Counted from the stretch's first letter, positions 18,223 to 27,060 are shown. The stretch: 64,000 nucleotides of DNA from Nostoc foliaceum FACHB-393 (GCF_014698505.1 NZ_JACJTD010000029.1:31218-95217), one strand, 5' to 3'. Notes: generated by a model from the letters alone, not told the origin. Translations and numbers: made by a program.

Positions 18223-19392
18223 TTACGGTTTGAGTACAACTTTGATACAGTTATCTTTCTTGTGCTTAAAAATTTCGTAGCCGTGGGGCGCTTGTTCTAG
18301 AGGTAAAGTATGGGTGATGATAAACGTTGGATCGATTTCACCGTTTTGAATCCGCTCTAGCAGGGGGCGTAAATATTTATGGACGTTAGTTTGTCCCATT
18401 TTGAAGGTCAATCCCTTGTTCATGGCAGCACCCATCGGGATTTTATCTAAAAAGCCACCATACACACCCGCAAGTGATACGTGACCACCTTTACCAGCAG
18501 ACACTATTACTTGCCGTAATGCGGTCGGACGGTCTGTTTCTAGACGTACTGCTTGCTTTACCTGGTCGTAGAACGCCATAAAGTCAGTGCCGTGTGCTTC
18601 CATTCCTACTGCATCTATGCAAGAATCGGGGCCACGACCGCCAGTCATTTCTTTGAGTGCTTCGCCAATATTCACTTCTTCGTAGTTGAGAACTTCTGCT
18701 TTGCCGTATTCTTTAGCCATTTGCAGACGTTCAGGAACGCGGTCAAAGGCGATAACACGTTCCGCACCTAGCATATATGCGCTTCTGATGGCGAATTGTC
18801 CAACTGGGCCACAACCCCAAACAGCAACAATATCGCCGGGTTTGATGTTGCAGTTCTCGGCTGCCATATAGCCAGTGGGAAAAATATCTGTTAAAAATAG
18901 TACTTGCTCATCCGTTAAACCATCGGGAATTTTGAACAAGCCTACATCCGCAAAGGGTACTCTTGCATACTCTGCTTGACCACCAGCGTAACCGCCAAAT
19001 AAATGAGAGTAGCCAAATAGACCTGCTGGTGAATGTCCCATTTGCTTTTCTACTAACCAAGCATTGGGGTTAGAGTTGTCGCACAGTGACCATAAATCTC
19101 GATTGCAGAAAAAGCAGCTACCGCAAGATATAGTGAAGGGAACAACGACGCGATCGCCTACGCTCACATTTTTAACTGCACTTCCAAGTTCTACGACTTC
19201 TCCCATGAATTCATGACCAAGGATATCGCCCTTTTGCATGGTGGGAATGTAGCCGTCATAAATATGTAAATCAGAACCACAAATTGCCGTGGAAGTAATT
19301 TTAACAATGGCATCGCGTGGGTTGAGGATTTTGGGGTCGGGAACTGTATCTACCCGCACATCGTTTGCTCCATGCCAGCAAACTGCTTTCAT
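18223..19392 (-). CDS. Zinc-dependent alcohol dehydrogenase (MDR family), copy 1
   Basis: 389 residues. Catalytic zinc ligands Cys 38 (AICGSDLH), His 60 and Glu 61 (GHEFMGEV) and the structural zinc cysteines 90, 93, 96 and 104 (CGSCFFCNRDLWSLC) are all present. The NAD(P)-binding motif VWGCGPVGQFAIRSA is intact. The length and the insertion near residue 265 resemble glutathione-independent formaldehyde dehydrogenase-like members. It is clearly paralogous to the gene at 20017-21186. It probably detoxifies aldehydes or alcohols during stress; the substrate is not known. Confidence 0.9.
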   Translation of the reverse strand: MKAVCWHGANDVRVDTVPDPKILNPRDAIVKITSTAICGSDLHIYDGYIPTMQKGDILGHEFMGEVVELGSAVKNVSVGDRVVVPFTISCGSCFFCNRDLWSLCDNSNPNAWLVEKQMGHSPAGLFGYSHLFGGYAGGQAEYARVPFADVGLFKIPDGLTDEQVLFLTDIFPTGYMAAENCNIKPGDIVAVWGCGPVGQFAIRSAYMLGAERVIAFDRVPERLQMAKEYGKAEVLNYEEVNIGEALKEMTGGRGPDSCIDAVGMEAHGTDFMAFYDQVKQAVRLETDRPTALRQVIVSAGKGGHVSLAGVYGGFLDKIPMGAAMNKGLTFKMGQTNVHKYLRPLLERIQNGEIDPTFIITHTLPLEQAPHGYEIFKHKKDNCIKVVLKP

Positions 19393-19468
19393 AATTATTT
19401 ATTCCTTAATTAGAATTAATGGCTAAATAATATCAAGATAAATATCTTGATTAGGTCTAATTTAGAGA

Positions 19469-19484
19469 CGCGATAATTATCGCG
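19469..19484. repeat. 16-bp perfect palindrome in an (A)GAGACGCGAT-type repeat
   Basis: CGCGATAATTATCGCG, flanked by GAGA and CCCC. A related imperfect palindrome (AGAGGCGATTAATCGCATCT) lies at about 32293-32316. It sits about 77 bases upstream of the copy-1 dehydrogenase start, so a regulatory role is possible. Confidence 0.5.
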
Positions 19485-19570
19485 CCCCAGTAAGTGCTCA
19501 AAGCTTATGCGACAATATATTTAGTCAAACAATGAGACAAATTGTTATAAGCTTAGACCCTATCTCTTCA

Positions 19571-19954
19571 TTATCTGGTAGTAGCAGGAGTTCGGTAATA
19601 ACCCTCTTCAGTTTCAGTTAATGCTTGACCATTTTCTCTAACCTTGTTTTTTGTAGAATTCAGAAACTCTTTTGTAGCTCTAGGAGTTTCTTCGTCCAAA
19701 TTTAGCTTTTCACGGATATTGTCAGCAGCTTCTTTTAATGGATTTTGGCTCTTTGTTCTTTGGGTATCGTTTCTGATTTCACCTTGTTGGTCTGGTATTC
19801 CTTTGTAATAAGTGCCCTCTGGGGTTATAACATCAGCTTGTGCTACACTAACGTAACTAAAAGCTTGACCCAGTAAAAACATAAATCCTACCAGGAAAAC
19901 TACAAGGATTTGGGAAATGCGAATATTTCGTAGCCAAGAAGTTACTCGATTCAT
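19571..19954 (-). CDS. Small secreted or membrane-anchored hypothetical protein
   Basis: 127 residues from the ATG at 19954, chosen because GAGG lies 6 bases upstream; a start at 19972 is less likely. The N-terminus is a signal peptide or anchor (RISQILVVFLVGFMFLLGQAF) with possible cleavage after VAQA. The mature part is polar and helical: ITPEGTYYKGIPDQQ, then LKEAADNIREKLNLDEETP. Cyanobacterial proteins of this layout are common but unnamed. It lies between the two dehydrogenase paralogues and is probably part of the same unit. Confidence 0.75.
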   Translation of the reverse strand: MNRVTSWLRNIRISQILVVFLVGFMFLLGQAFSYVSVAQADVITPEGTYYKGIPDQQGEIRNDTQRTKSQNPLKEAADNIREKLNLDEETPRATKEFLNSTKNKVRENGQALTETEEGYYRTPATTR

Positions 19955-20016
19955 AAAAAACCTCAATTCCATTATGTAAGGTGTACAAATCCAAACACTG
20001 AATGACTATTCACCAT

Positions 20017-21186
20017 TTAGGGTTTAAGAACAACTTTGATACAGTTGTCTTTTTTTTGTTGAAAGATGTGATAGGCGTGAGGTGCTTGCTCTAGAGGCAA
20101 TTGATGGGTGACAACAAAAGATGGATCAAGTTTTCCATCCAAAATCATCTGCAATAACAAATGCATATATTTTTGTCCATGCATTTGTCCCATCCTAAGG
20201 GTTAGACCTTTATTGAAGGCTGCACCAAATGGCATTTTGTCTACAAAACCACCATAAACACCCATGATTGATAGAGTCCCGCCTTTACGACAGGCGACCA
20301 TCATTTCCCGCAGAACGTGGGGACGGTCGGTTTCCAATCTGAGCTTTTGTTTTGTCTGGTCATAGAAGTCTTCTAAACCAACGCCGTGTGCTTCTAAACC
20401 AACAGCATCGATGCAAGCATCGGGGCCACGACCACCAGTCATCTCTTTCAACGCTTCGCCAGCATTAACCTCTTCGTAGTTAATCACTTCTGCTTTGGCA
20501 AACTTTTTCGCCATTTCCAGGCGTTCGGGAAAGCGATCAATCGCGATCACTTTTTCGGCTCCCATCATGTAGGCGCTAATCATGGCAAATTGTCCAACAG
20601 CACCGCAACCCCAAACGGCTACAGTATCACCCGGTTGGATATCGCATAATTCTGCGCCCATATAACCAGTGGGAATAGCATCGGAGATGAATAACAACAT
20701 CTCATCCGGTAAGTCTGGCGGAACTTTGACGACACCCACATCAGCAAAGGGTACACGGATATATTCTGCTTGTGCGCCTGCATAACCACCTAACATGTGG
20801 GAGTAGCCATAAATTGCTGAGGTGATATTGCCAAACAGTTTTTCTTCAATCCAACCGTTGGGATTGGAATTATCGCACAACGACCACATATCACGCTGGC
20901 AATAATGGCAATTCCCACAGCCAATTGTAGAAGGAACAACAACGCGATCGCCAATTTTTAAATTGTTGACTCCTCTACCAACTTCCACGACTTCCCCCAT
21001 AAATTCGTGACCAATAATGTCACCCTGTTGCACTGTGGGAATATAGCCGCCATAAATATGTAGATCGGAGCCACAAATCGCAGTGGAAGTAATTTTAATA
21101 ATTGCATCACGCGGGTTAAGAATTGTCGGGTCTGGTACCGACTGTACCCGCACATCATTAGCACCGTTCCAGCAGACTGCTTTCAT
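20017..21186 (-). CDS. Zinc-dependent alcohol dehydrogenase (MDR family), copy 2
   Basis: 389 residues, exactly the length of copy 1 and readily aligned with it from MKAVCW to the shared end DNCIKVVLKP. Zinc ligands: Cys 38 (CGSDLHIYGGY), His 60/Glu 61, and the structural cysteines in CGNCHYCQRDMWSLC. The nucleotide motif is VWGCGAVGQFAMISA. Differences cluster around the substrate pocket and the region after residue 110, so the copies may differ in substrate. The two were probably made by an old duplication, with the small secreted-protein gene between. Confidence 0.9.
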   Translation of the reverse strand: MKAVCWNGANDVRVQSVPDPTILNPRDAIIKITSTAICGSDLHIYGGYIPTVQQGDIIGHEFMGEVVEVGRGVNNLKIGDRVVVPSTIGCGNCHYCQRDMWSLCDNSNPNGWIEEKLFGNITSAIYGYSHMLGGYAGAQAEYIRVPFADVGVVKVPPDLPDEMLLFISDAIPTGYMGAELCDIQPGDTVAVWGCGAVGQFAMISAYMMGAEKVIAIDRFPERLEMAKKFAKAEVINYEEVNAGEALKEMTGGRGPDACIDAVGLEAHGVGLEDFYDQTKQKLRLETDRPHVLREMMVACRKGGTLSIMGVYGGFVDKMPFGAAFNKGLTLRMGQMHGQKYMHLLLQMILDGKLDPSFVVTHQLPLEQAPHAYHIFQQKKDNCIKVVLKP

Positions 21187-21224
21187 AGTTATTAATCATT
21201 GGGCATTGGGCATTGGGCAAATAA

Positions 21225-21310
21225 CTAGTACAATGCGGCGTAAATCCTTAGATATAAAAAACTTTTGACTTTTGACTTTTGACTTTTGACTTCCGCCTTG
21301 CGGTACTAGC
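21225..21310. repeat. MITE-like repeat ending in GTACTAG, copy 2, with a heptamer array
   Basis: It begins CTAGTACAATGCGGCGTAAA and ends CTTGCGGTACTAGC, like the element at 15401-15496. Inside, four copies of ACTTTTG occupy 21261-21290 where copy 1 has only one. The SRPBCC gene's TAG stop (21306-21308) is part of the right end. Confidence 0.65.
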
Positions 21311-22004
21311 TGCGTCCAGAAGGTTGACCTTCGGTTGTGGCAATTTCGCCTGCTTCCATTAGCATTTTGAAGCGGCGCAATTCATCACCAATTTGCTGTT
21401 CTGGTTCTTCACCAAAAAGTTTAGCTACAGTGGCTGCCAATGCTCCACCGGGTGGGTTATACTCCAAAACAACCTTGACTTCCGTGCCGCGATCGCCTGG
21501 TGCTTTTTTGAAGCGAACAAACCCAGAATTATCAACGTCTGCACCTTCTACAGAAGCCCAAGAAATGAATTCATTTTCTCGGTCTTCGAGAATATCTGCA
21601 TCCCATTCTACGCTGTTACCCAAAGGTGCATTAGCTATCCAATGAGAACGTTTTTCGTTATGCACCTTGACAGATTTGAGATGCTTCATAAATGTGGGCA
21701 AATTCTCAAAGTCGTGCCAAAAGCGATACAGTTCATCTGCTGGTTTATTGATCGTTACTGTCTTTTCAACTTTGATGGGTTTGTTTATCCCTATTGCTTC
21801 CTGCGCTTGCTGAATTGTGCTTTGCTTTGTTGCACCTTGATAGAGCAAACCACCACCAGCCAAAGCCGTCAGCGCTCCCCGCAATGAACCTTGCCTTAAA
21901 CCCATCAGCACCATCGCACCGCCACCAATGAGAGATGCCCAACGCTCTACTTCACTAGCTTCAGCCTGATTGGTACTTGGTTTATCACCTGATGTTGAAG
22001 TCAC
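21306..22004 (-). CDS. SRPBCC-fold protein with N-terminal glycine-rich membrane segment
   Basis: 232 residues. Residues about 20-60 (ERWASLIGGGAMVLMGL, then GALTALAGGGLLYQGA) are a YgaP/DUF2892-like hydrophobic pair. From about 78 comes a START-like polyketide cyclase/dehydrase domain: VEKTVTINKPADELYRFWHD, FENLPTFMKHL and the end EQQIGDELRRFKMLMEAGEI. Such proteins bind hydrophobic ligands; the ligand is unknown. It is in the stress series, 119 bases upstream of copy 2 dehydrogenase. The stop codon falls in a dispersed repeat. Confidence 0.85.
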   Translation of the reverse strand: MTSTSGDKPSTNQAEASEVERWASLIGGGAMVLMGLRQGSLRGALTALAGGGLLYQGATKQSTIQQAQEAIGINKPIKVEKTVTINKPADELYRFWHDFENLPTFMKHLKSVKVHNEKRSHWIANAPLGNSVEWDADILEDRENEFISWASVEGADVDNSGFVRFKKAPGDRGTEVKVVLEYNPPGGALAATVAKLFGEEPEQQIGDELRRFKMLMEAGEIATTEGQPSGRS

Positions 22005-22113
22005 TTTTTTATATCTCCATCACAGTAAATTCACCACGGAGGCGCAAATATCCTCTTCTTTCTATCTCTGTGTTATTTGCGCCTCTGTGGTAGCCGTCTA
22101 CGTTCAAAAAACC

Positions 22114-23211
22114 TTACATTGAAACAGCAGCCCCTGTAGTCGGCTTAGGAGGCTGAATCTGAGCGCCTAACCGTGCCCGATACAGTTCTACCAATCGTTG
22201 TTCATATTTCAATGAATCGTGGTAAATTTCTTTGAAAATAGCTGTTGCTACTGGGTCAGTGTACATTGCACACAAGTTGCCAATATCGCCGATACCAGTT
22301 TGCACATCACCTAGAGCAGAACGTAACTGATATATATCATCACTTCCTGTCATGGCAGTTTTCACCTTGGCATACTGATTAGCAATATTTGCCCCTAAAG
22401 AGGGTTTTTCGCCCAATCTGTGAAGATAAGTTTCTAGCTTTTCAATGTGGCGCTGTTTATTAACAATTATTTCTTGAAAAACTGATTTTACTTCGCTATC
22501 TGAATCCTTTTCAAAGTATTTTTCAAATGCTTCTAGTGCATAACGTTCACCACTAAGGGCAGTATTTAAACCTCTGGCAATATCACCTTTAGTTGAGCCG
22601 CCCCAAGCATCAGCGAGTTTCCACCATTCAGCACTTGTGTCTTTTTCATTCGGCAATGCAGCATCTTTGCCACCATAACCCAAACGGCTTAATATCGCTG
22701 TGGTGAAAATTGGTAAGTCTGCGGGTTCACGGGATGTAATCAAATTTCCGTCAACTACCACTGGCTCATCTAGATAATTTGCGCCAGCGTTAATCATATC
22801 TTTGGCAATAGCGCTAAAACCGGTGGCTTGTTTACCTCTGAGCAAGTCACCTTCAATTAAAACTTGTGGCCCGTGACAAACAGCAGCGACTAATTTTCCT
22901 TGTTGTATAGCTTCTTGGACAAAACGCACCGTATTGATGTTCCGCCGCATTCTGTCGGGAGCCATGCCACCGGGAATCACAACTGCATCGAATTGGGCTG
23001 CGATCGCTTCTGTCGTAGTACCATCAGCTTGAATGCTAAGTTTGCCGCGTTTACCCTTATATTTTTCATTCATCCGGGAACCGAGGACTACTACCTCCAT
23101 TCCTGCTTGTTTTAGTCCATTATAAGGAACTGTAAATTCTGCATCCTCTACTGCCTGTTCAATGAGGATAGCAACTTTTTTCTTACCGGAATGATTGTTA
23201 TGGTCAGTCAT
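22114..23211 (-). CDS. DJ-1/PfpI-family protein fused to a four-helix (ferritin-like, DUF2383-type) domain
   Basis: 365 residues. Residues 10-190 are a PfpI/DJ-1 domain: VAILIEQAVEDAEFTVPYNG with the acidic residue (Glu 25 region), VVIPGGMAPDRMRR, and the nucleophile elbow VAAVCHGPQ with Cys 112-His 113. A linker carrying SAEWWKLADAWGG leads to residues 205-350, which are all helical and repeat an E...H pattern (GERYALEAFEKYFEKD, RHIEKLETYLHRLG, KYEQRLVELYRARLG), like DUF2383/PA2169 bundles. DJ-1 enzymes act as glyoxalases, deglycases or proteases; ferritin-like bundles often bind iron. The fusion suggests one stress protein with both roles. Confidence 0.85.
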   Translation of the reverse strand: MTDHNNHSGKKKVAILIEQAVEDAEFTVPYNGLKQAGMEVVVLGSRMNEKYKGKRGKLSIQADGTTTEAIAAQFDAVVIPGGMAPDRMRRNINTVRFVQEAIQQGKLVAAVCHGPQVLIEGDLLRGKQATGFSAIAKDMINAGANYLDEPVVVDGNLITSREPADLPIFTTAILSRLGYGGKDAALPNEKDTSAEWWKLADAWGGSTKGDIARGLNTALSGERYALEAFEKYFEKDSDSEVKSVFQEIIVNKQRHIEKLETYLHRLGEKPSLGANIANQYAKVKTAMTGSDDIYQLRSALGDVQTGIGDIGNLCAMYTDPVATAIFKEIYHDSLKYEQRLVELYRARLGAQIQPPKPTTGAAVSM

Positions 23212-23328
23212 AGATTGTATTACCTGTTTATTTCTAGTATTTAACTAGCTAAAATATTTATCGATTAGGACAGTTAAATAAATAAAATAGCTAGGATTTC
23301 TCCTGAGGAAATTTATTTTAATTGCCTA

Positions 23329-23730
23329 CTAAGCAGGTACTTCACTTGTTGGTGAAGTCCCAAATAGTTCTTCATAATCGTGAGAAAAATGGGTGTGTAA
23401 GGCAGCAAATAGTTCTGGGCTAATAGCATTTTGCAACACAGCAAACACAGCCCGGACATGAATTGCCGCAGTGGTTGGTTCTATATTTTCTTTTTGGCTT
23501 GCACGGGTAATAAATTCTTGCAAGTTGAAGGATTCACCATCATCTCCTTCTCTTCCTCGCAAATAATCGCCTAGTTGTTGGGGCAAATTCGCAGCCAATT
23601 CTTGGGCATCATCACCTGCTATCCGTTCTTTAAGGGTTTCTAGTGTGGCACGGGTAGCACGTTCTGCCTCTTCACGAGAATCTGATTGGGCAAGGCTTTG
23701 TACATGTGTAATGAATTCGTTGTATTCCAC
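23329..23730 (-). CDS. DUF2267-domain protein
   Basis: 133 residues. Helical, with the family layout: MEYNEFITHVQSLAQ, RATRATLETLKERIAGDDAQ, ELAANLPQQLGDYL, then IHVRAVFAVLQNAISPELFA. DUF2267 proteins are of unknown function and are often found among stress and DNA-protection genes. It is the first gene of the eight-gene minus-strand series and lies divergent from the DUF6335 gene, with about 370 bases between that should hold both promoters. Confidence 0.88.
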   Translation of the reverse strand: MEYNEFITHVQSLAQSDSREEAERATRATLETLKERIAGDDAQELAANLPQQLGDYLRGREGDDGESFNLQEFITRASQKENIEPTTAAIHVRAVFAVLQNAISPELFAALHTHFSHDYEELFGTSPTSEVPA

Positions 23731-24099
23731 TGTCTACCTCCGCTTATCAAAATTCTTTAATGTTTTGTTGTTTAGCATTCAGGTCGTTAAAAGCATTAAT
23801 TAATAAAAACTTAAAGATCGCTAAAATTAAATTTTCCTTTTAGCTCGTAATAAAAAATAGTTATGAGTGAAAAGTTGACTACTGAATAATTTCGGTTTGA
23901 TAACTCCTAACTCATAACTAAAAACTTCAACTACAAGTTGCTTGACCATGAATTCATATTTACAATAGTATGGCGCGATGGTTAGTTTAGCTTCGTTCCT
24001 AGGGGATAGATTATTTTCTTACTAAAGCTATACATCTCTAGTAAGACAACTTGCTGACAGGAAAACGTTATTGTGAGAATGCAGAAAAGGGCTAGTATC

Positions 24100-24498
24100 A
24101 TGGCAGAAAAAAATCATAATGACGAAATTGAAAGCAATGATTTGCCACAGGAAATTACGGAATCCTACGGCACTGGCGTGAAAGACTTGCCAGGATACAA
24201 TATTGGTGGGCGCTCAATGAGAGCAGAAAGACAGCAGTACACAGAAACTAGTCCTGAACTTACTGGTGGGGATGTTGACGCTTATTGGCAAGATGCAGAC
24301 GCAGTTGGGGATGAAGCTGTTGGTGGTAGTACTTCCACTCCCGATCAAAATGTAACTGAAGAGATAGAAGCAGCAGTAGGGCTAGAAATGGATGATTTTG
24401 CGTTTCTGCGTACCAACGATATTTTAGAGGAGCGTGACGATTCCCGCTGGGAGTTAGATCCTAAATCTTCTGAAGATTATCAAGAACGACGAGAATAA
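24100..24498 (+). CDS. DUF6335-like acidic cyanobacterial protein
   Basis: 132 residues from the ATG at 24100, preceded by an AAGG; in-frame starts upstream at 24073 and 24079 are possible. Strongly acidic, mostly disordered-looking, with the conserved pieces ESYGTGVKDLPGYNIGGRSM, SPELTGGDVDAYWQDADAVG and the C-terminal RWELDPKSSEDYQERR. This composition is typical of small stress-associated cyanobacterial proteins; no biochemical role is known. Divergent from the stress series; a 17-bp hairpin follows 86 bases after the stop. Confidence 0.8.
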   Translation: MAEKNHNDEIESNDLPQEITESYGTGVKDLPGYNIGGRSMRAERQQYTETSPELTGGDVDAYWQDADAVGDEAVGGSTSTPDQNVTEEIEAAVGLEMDDFAFLRTNDILEERDDSRWELDPKSSEDYQERRE

Positions 24499-24584
24499 GC
24501 TCAATAAAAGCAGAAGCCGTATTCCTACTCTATATTCAGAAATTGGAAATCGATTTAATCAATTAATGCTACTATAATGCGGCT

Positions 24585-24622
24585 AAATTGTGACAGTGCT
24601 TACAAAAGCACTGTCACAATTT
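24585..24622. terminator. Perfect 17-bp hairpin
   Basis: Left arm AAATTGTGACAGTGCTT, loop ACAA, right arm AAGCACTGTCACAATTT. It lies 86 bases downstream of the DUF6335 stop and is followed by AATTTA. Likely terminator; the A/T outer part of the stem makes it workable in both directions. Confidence 0.65.
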
Positions 24623-24910
24623 AATTTAACATCTATCCATCGAAATATATCCTGATAATGTCTCCATTTTGCCGCATTCCAATTGCCAATTCCTTCACCT
24701 TGCCCTTACCAAGCATTATTTGGTTTTGATATTGGGTTTATATCTAACAGTAATATTTCTAATGCAGTACTTCACTCTACCCGATTTATGTTCTGTCTAT
24801 AATTGTTATTCTTTATGATTCCAAGACTTCTATCTTCAGTAGGGTAAAACGCTAAATGTACATTTGATAACCTTGGTAATGAAACTAATTAATGGCAATT
24901 GGAGTTAATA

Positions 24911-25402
24911 ATGACATTTACACAAACGAGCGATCCAATTATTCGTGAACATGTTCAAGCTTGGCAACAGTTGGATGTAGATCAACAACTGGCTTTGTTT
25001 TGGTTCATTTACAAAGAAATGGGTAGCTCAATTACGCCAGCGGCTCCTGGTGCCAGCACTGTTTCCCCAGAAATTGCCGAAGGTTTATTTAATCAAGTTA
25101 AGGAATTAACTCACGAACAACAATTACAAGTTCAGCGTGACTTGATTAATAAAGTAGATACCCAAATTTCTCGTGAATATGGTTCTTTAGGTGATACCAC
25201 CAAGCTACTATTTTGGTATCGATTATCTCAAGGTATGGATAATGGTACTATCATTCCGGTACCTTCTGACTATGAACTTCCCTCAGAATCTAAAGCATTG
25301 TTTGGCAGAATTCAAGGATTAGGCTTTGAGCAACAGATTACTCTTTTCCGTGATTATGTTTCGCCAATGGGTGCCGAACCAAAAGCAGGTGCTGAAATTT
25401 AG
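24911..25402 (+). CDS. Helical carotenoid protein (OCP N-terminal-domain homologue), copy 1
   Basis: 163 residues; ATG at 24911 with GGAG 6 bases upstream. It corresponds to the N-terminal carotenoid-binding domain of orange carotenoid protein: VQAWQQLDVDQQLALFWFIY, then EIAEGLFNQVKELTHEQQLQ, LLFWYRLSQGMDNGTIIPVP and LFGRIQGLGFEQQITLFRDYV. Two four-helix halves, no C-terminal NTF2-like domain. Such HCPs bind a keto-carotenoid and quench singlet oxygen; some quench phycobilisomes. Which HCP clade this is cannot be told by eye. A second HCP gene lies 1.1 kb downstream. Confidence 0.92.
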   Translation: MTFTQTSDPIIREHVQAWQQLDVDQQLALFWFIYKEMGSSITPAAPGASTVSPEIAEGLFNQVKELTHEQQLQVQRDLINKVDTQISREYGSLGDTTKLLFWYRLSQGMDNGTIIPVPSDYELPSESKALFGRIQGLGFEQQITLFRDYVSPMGAEPKAGAEI

Positions 25403-26519
25403 TACTTTTGAAGTTTTTAGGCTACTTGAGGCTACCTTTTTAGCCATCCGGTCAGAACGACTGTAATACCAAGTTAATTTGGTTGTAGTAGAAGGATTCA
25501 GAAATTAGAATGTCTTTACTCTCCAGCAGGTTTTTTAAACTAGGTGATTGGTGTTAGCGTAGCGTTACCAACTCTTGCCTGCTATATGCAGCTTCCCCCT
25601 CACGAGGAGGGTAAGCATATTATACGCATTTATAGCCCTTTTGTTAAACCTTGCTATATTCGCCAGTCACTTAATATCAAGCTGTATTTTGATGACTGGT
25701 GTGTTTATTTTTTCTAATAAATAAACACAGAGTAAAAACTAAAGCTCTTACTCTGTGCTCATCTATGTCCTCAGGCCAGTTGCACCCTACAGTCGTAACG
25801 CCCTTTGTTTTGTACTCAATATATTAAAAGTAATTATAGTTGATTTAATCTGTCTTTTGGTTGGTTTAAATATGCTTAGGTTATATTAGAGTTCCATCTT
25901 TTTATAGTGTTTTATTTAGAGCTAAATGTTTAAGATTTAGAAAGGTATAAAAGGGATAGTTCAAATTTTTACATTGCAGATTTAATTATTCTTTTCATAA
26001 CTAATGCAAAAATACATCTAAGGAAAATTCAAAAATGTAACTAATTTACCATACGTTATTATAGCTGACAAATATCTTGAACAATGAAAGCTATATGTCT
26101 CAGTTTTTAATACTTTAAATAGAAGCGATCCCTTCCCTACATTCGCGCCGCGTTTCGCAGACAGATGCTACGCGTAATTTGCTTCCCGATAGGGATACGG
26201 CTGGCTACGCCTGCTTACACTAGACAATTTTCACAGTTATTTAATACTTAAGCTATGATCCAATACCCACTAATAGAATAGATACATTACTAACATAAAT
26301 TTCTGCCGATTTGAACCATCACAATTCAAGACTGATACATCAAATGACAGTTATTTGCTTGGCGTGATTGTTGCCAGCAGCACAGAGTTACCAAAATTAA
26401 GTGATGTTCTTTCGCTGTGTTTCCGAACAAAGTAATAGTCAAACTGGCTGAAGGCAGAATTACAATTTTCACTTAATATTTTTTTAGTTAATTAAGTAGT
26501 TAATTACTTTGAGGTGTTT
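25403..26519. other. Long intergenic region between the two HCP genes
   Basis: About 1.1 kb with no convincing gene. It holds an overlapping pair of hairpins at 25701-25757, a GC-rich dispersed repeat near 26143-26219 (GCCGCGTTTCGCAGACAGAT ... GGCTGGCTACGCCTGC), and long AT-rich tracts that probably contain the promoter of the second HCP gene. Confidence 0.5.
25701..25757. terminator. Two overlapping, mutually exclusive hairpins
   Basis: GTGTTTATTT (25701-25710) pairs with AAATAAACAC (25719-25728). CACAGAGTAA (25726-25735) pairs with TTACTCTGTG (25748-25757). They share CAC at 25726-25728, so only one can form fully. About 300 bases after the first HCP gene; could be a terminator or an attenuator-like switch. 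Confidence 0.4.
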
Positions 26520-26969
26520 ATGACTTCTACCAACATCAATTTTTTAGAACAAAGCGTATCAAAATTCCAGAGTTTGGGTCCAGACGATCGCCTGACGGTT
26601 CTAGCGTTAATGTATACTGAAATTTCTGATGAAATTCCAGCGATCGCTCTCAATGATGTGCCAAATGAAAGGACTGCGAATTTAGTTGCACAAATTCAAA
26701 ACCTGCCACAGGCAGAACAGCTTTTTGCTTTGCGTCAGTTGCTAAACCAAGATGAAGTAGGGGAAACAGCGATTCCTACTGAAGAATATACTTCAATGAA
26801 CGCTGACGATAAATTGGCTTTTTGGTATCAATTAGCCCAAAATTTGGGGACTTCAATCATCGGTGTCCCAAATGACTATATACCTTCTGAAAAAGCTACA
26901 GAAGTAGTAGATTTACTTAACACACCAAATATTGAAGATTTAGTGACTTTCTTCAAGCGGGTGCTGTAA
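26520..26969 (+). CDS. Helical carotenoid protein (OCP N-terminal-domain homologue), copy 2
   Basis: 149 residues; ATG at 26520, preceded by GAGG at 26511. Same architecture as copy 1 but diverged: LEQSVSKFQSLGPDDRLTVL, ANLVAQIQNLPQAEQLFALR, DKLAFWYQLAQNLGTSIIGV and a shorter end VVDLLNTPNIEDLVTFFKRV. The carotenoid-contacting aromatic region (FWYQLAQ) is kept. It is probably a different HCP clade from copy 1. No OCP or C-terminal-domain homologue gene is nearby. Confidence 0.9.
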   Translation: MTSTNINFLEQSVSKFQSLGPDDRLTVLALMYTEISDEIPAIALNDVPNERTANLVAQIQNLPQAEQLFALRQLLNQDEVGETAIPTEEYTSMNADDKLAFWYQLAQNLGTSIIGVPNDYIPSEKATEVVDLLNTPNIEDLVTFFKRVL

Positions 26970-27060
26970 AACTTTTGAGTCAATAGTCAAAAAGGTGGGG
27001 CTTGCCTCACCTTTATTTCTATAACAATTTACAGGTAAATAGACCACGCTCTACAGCAAC

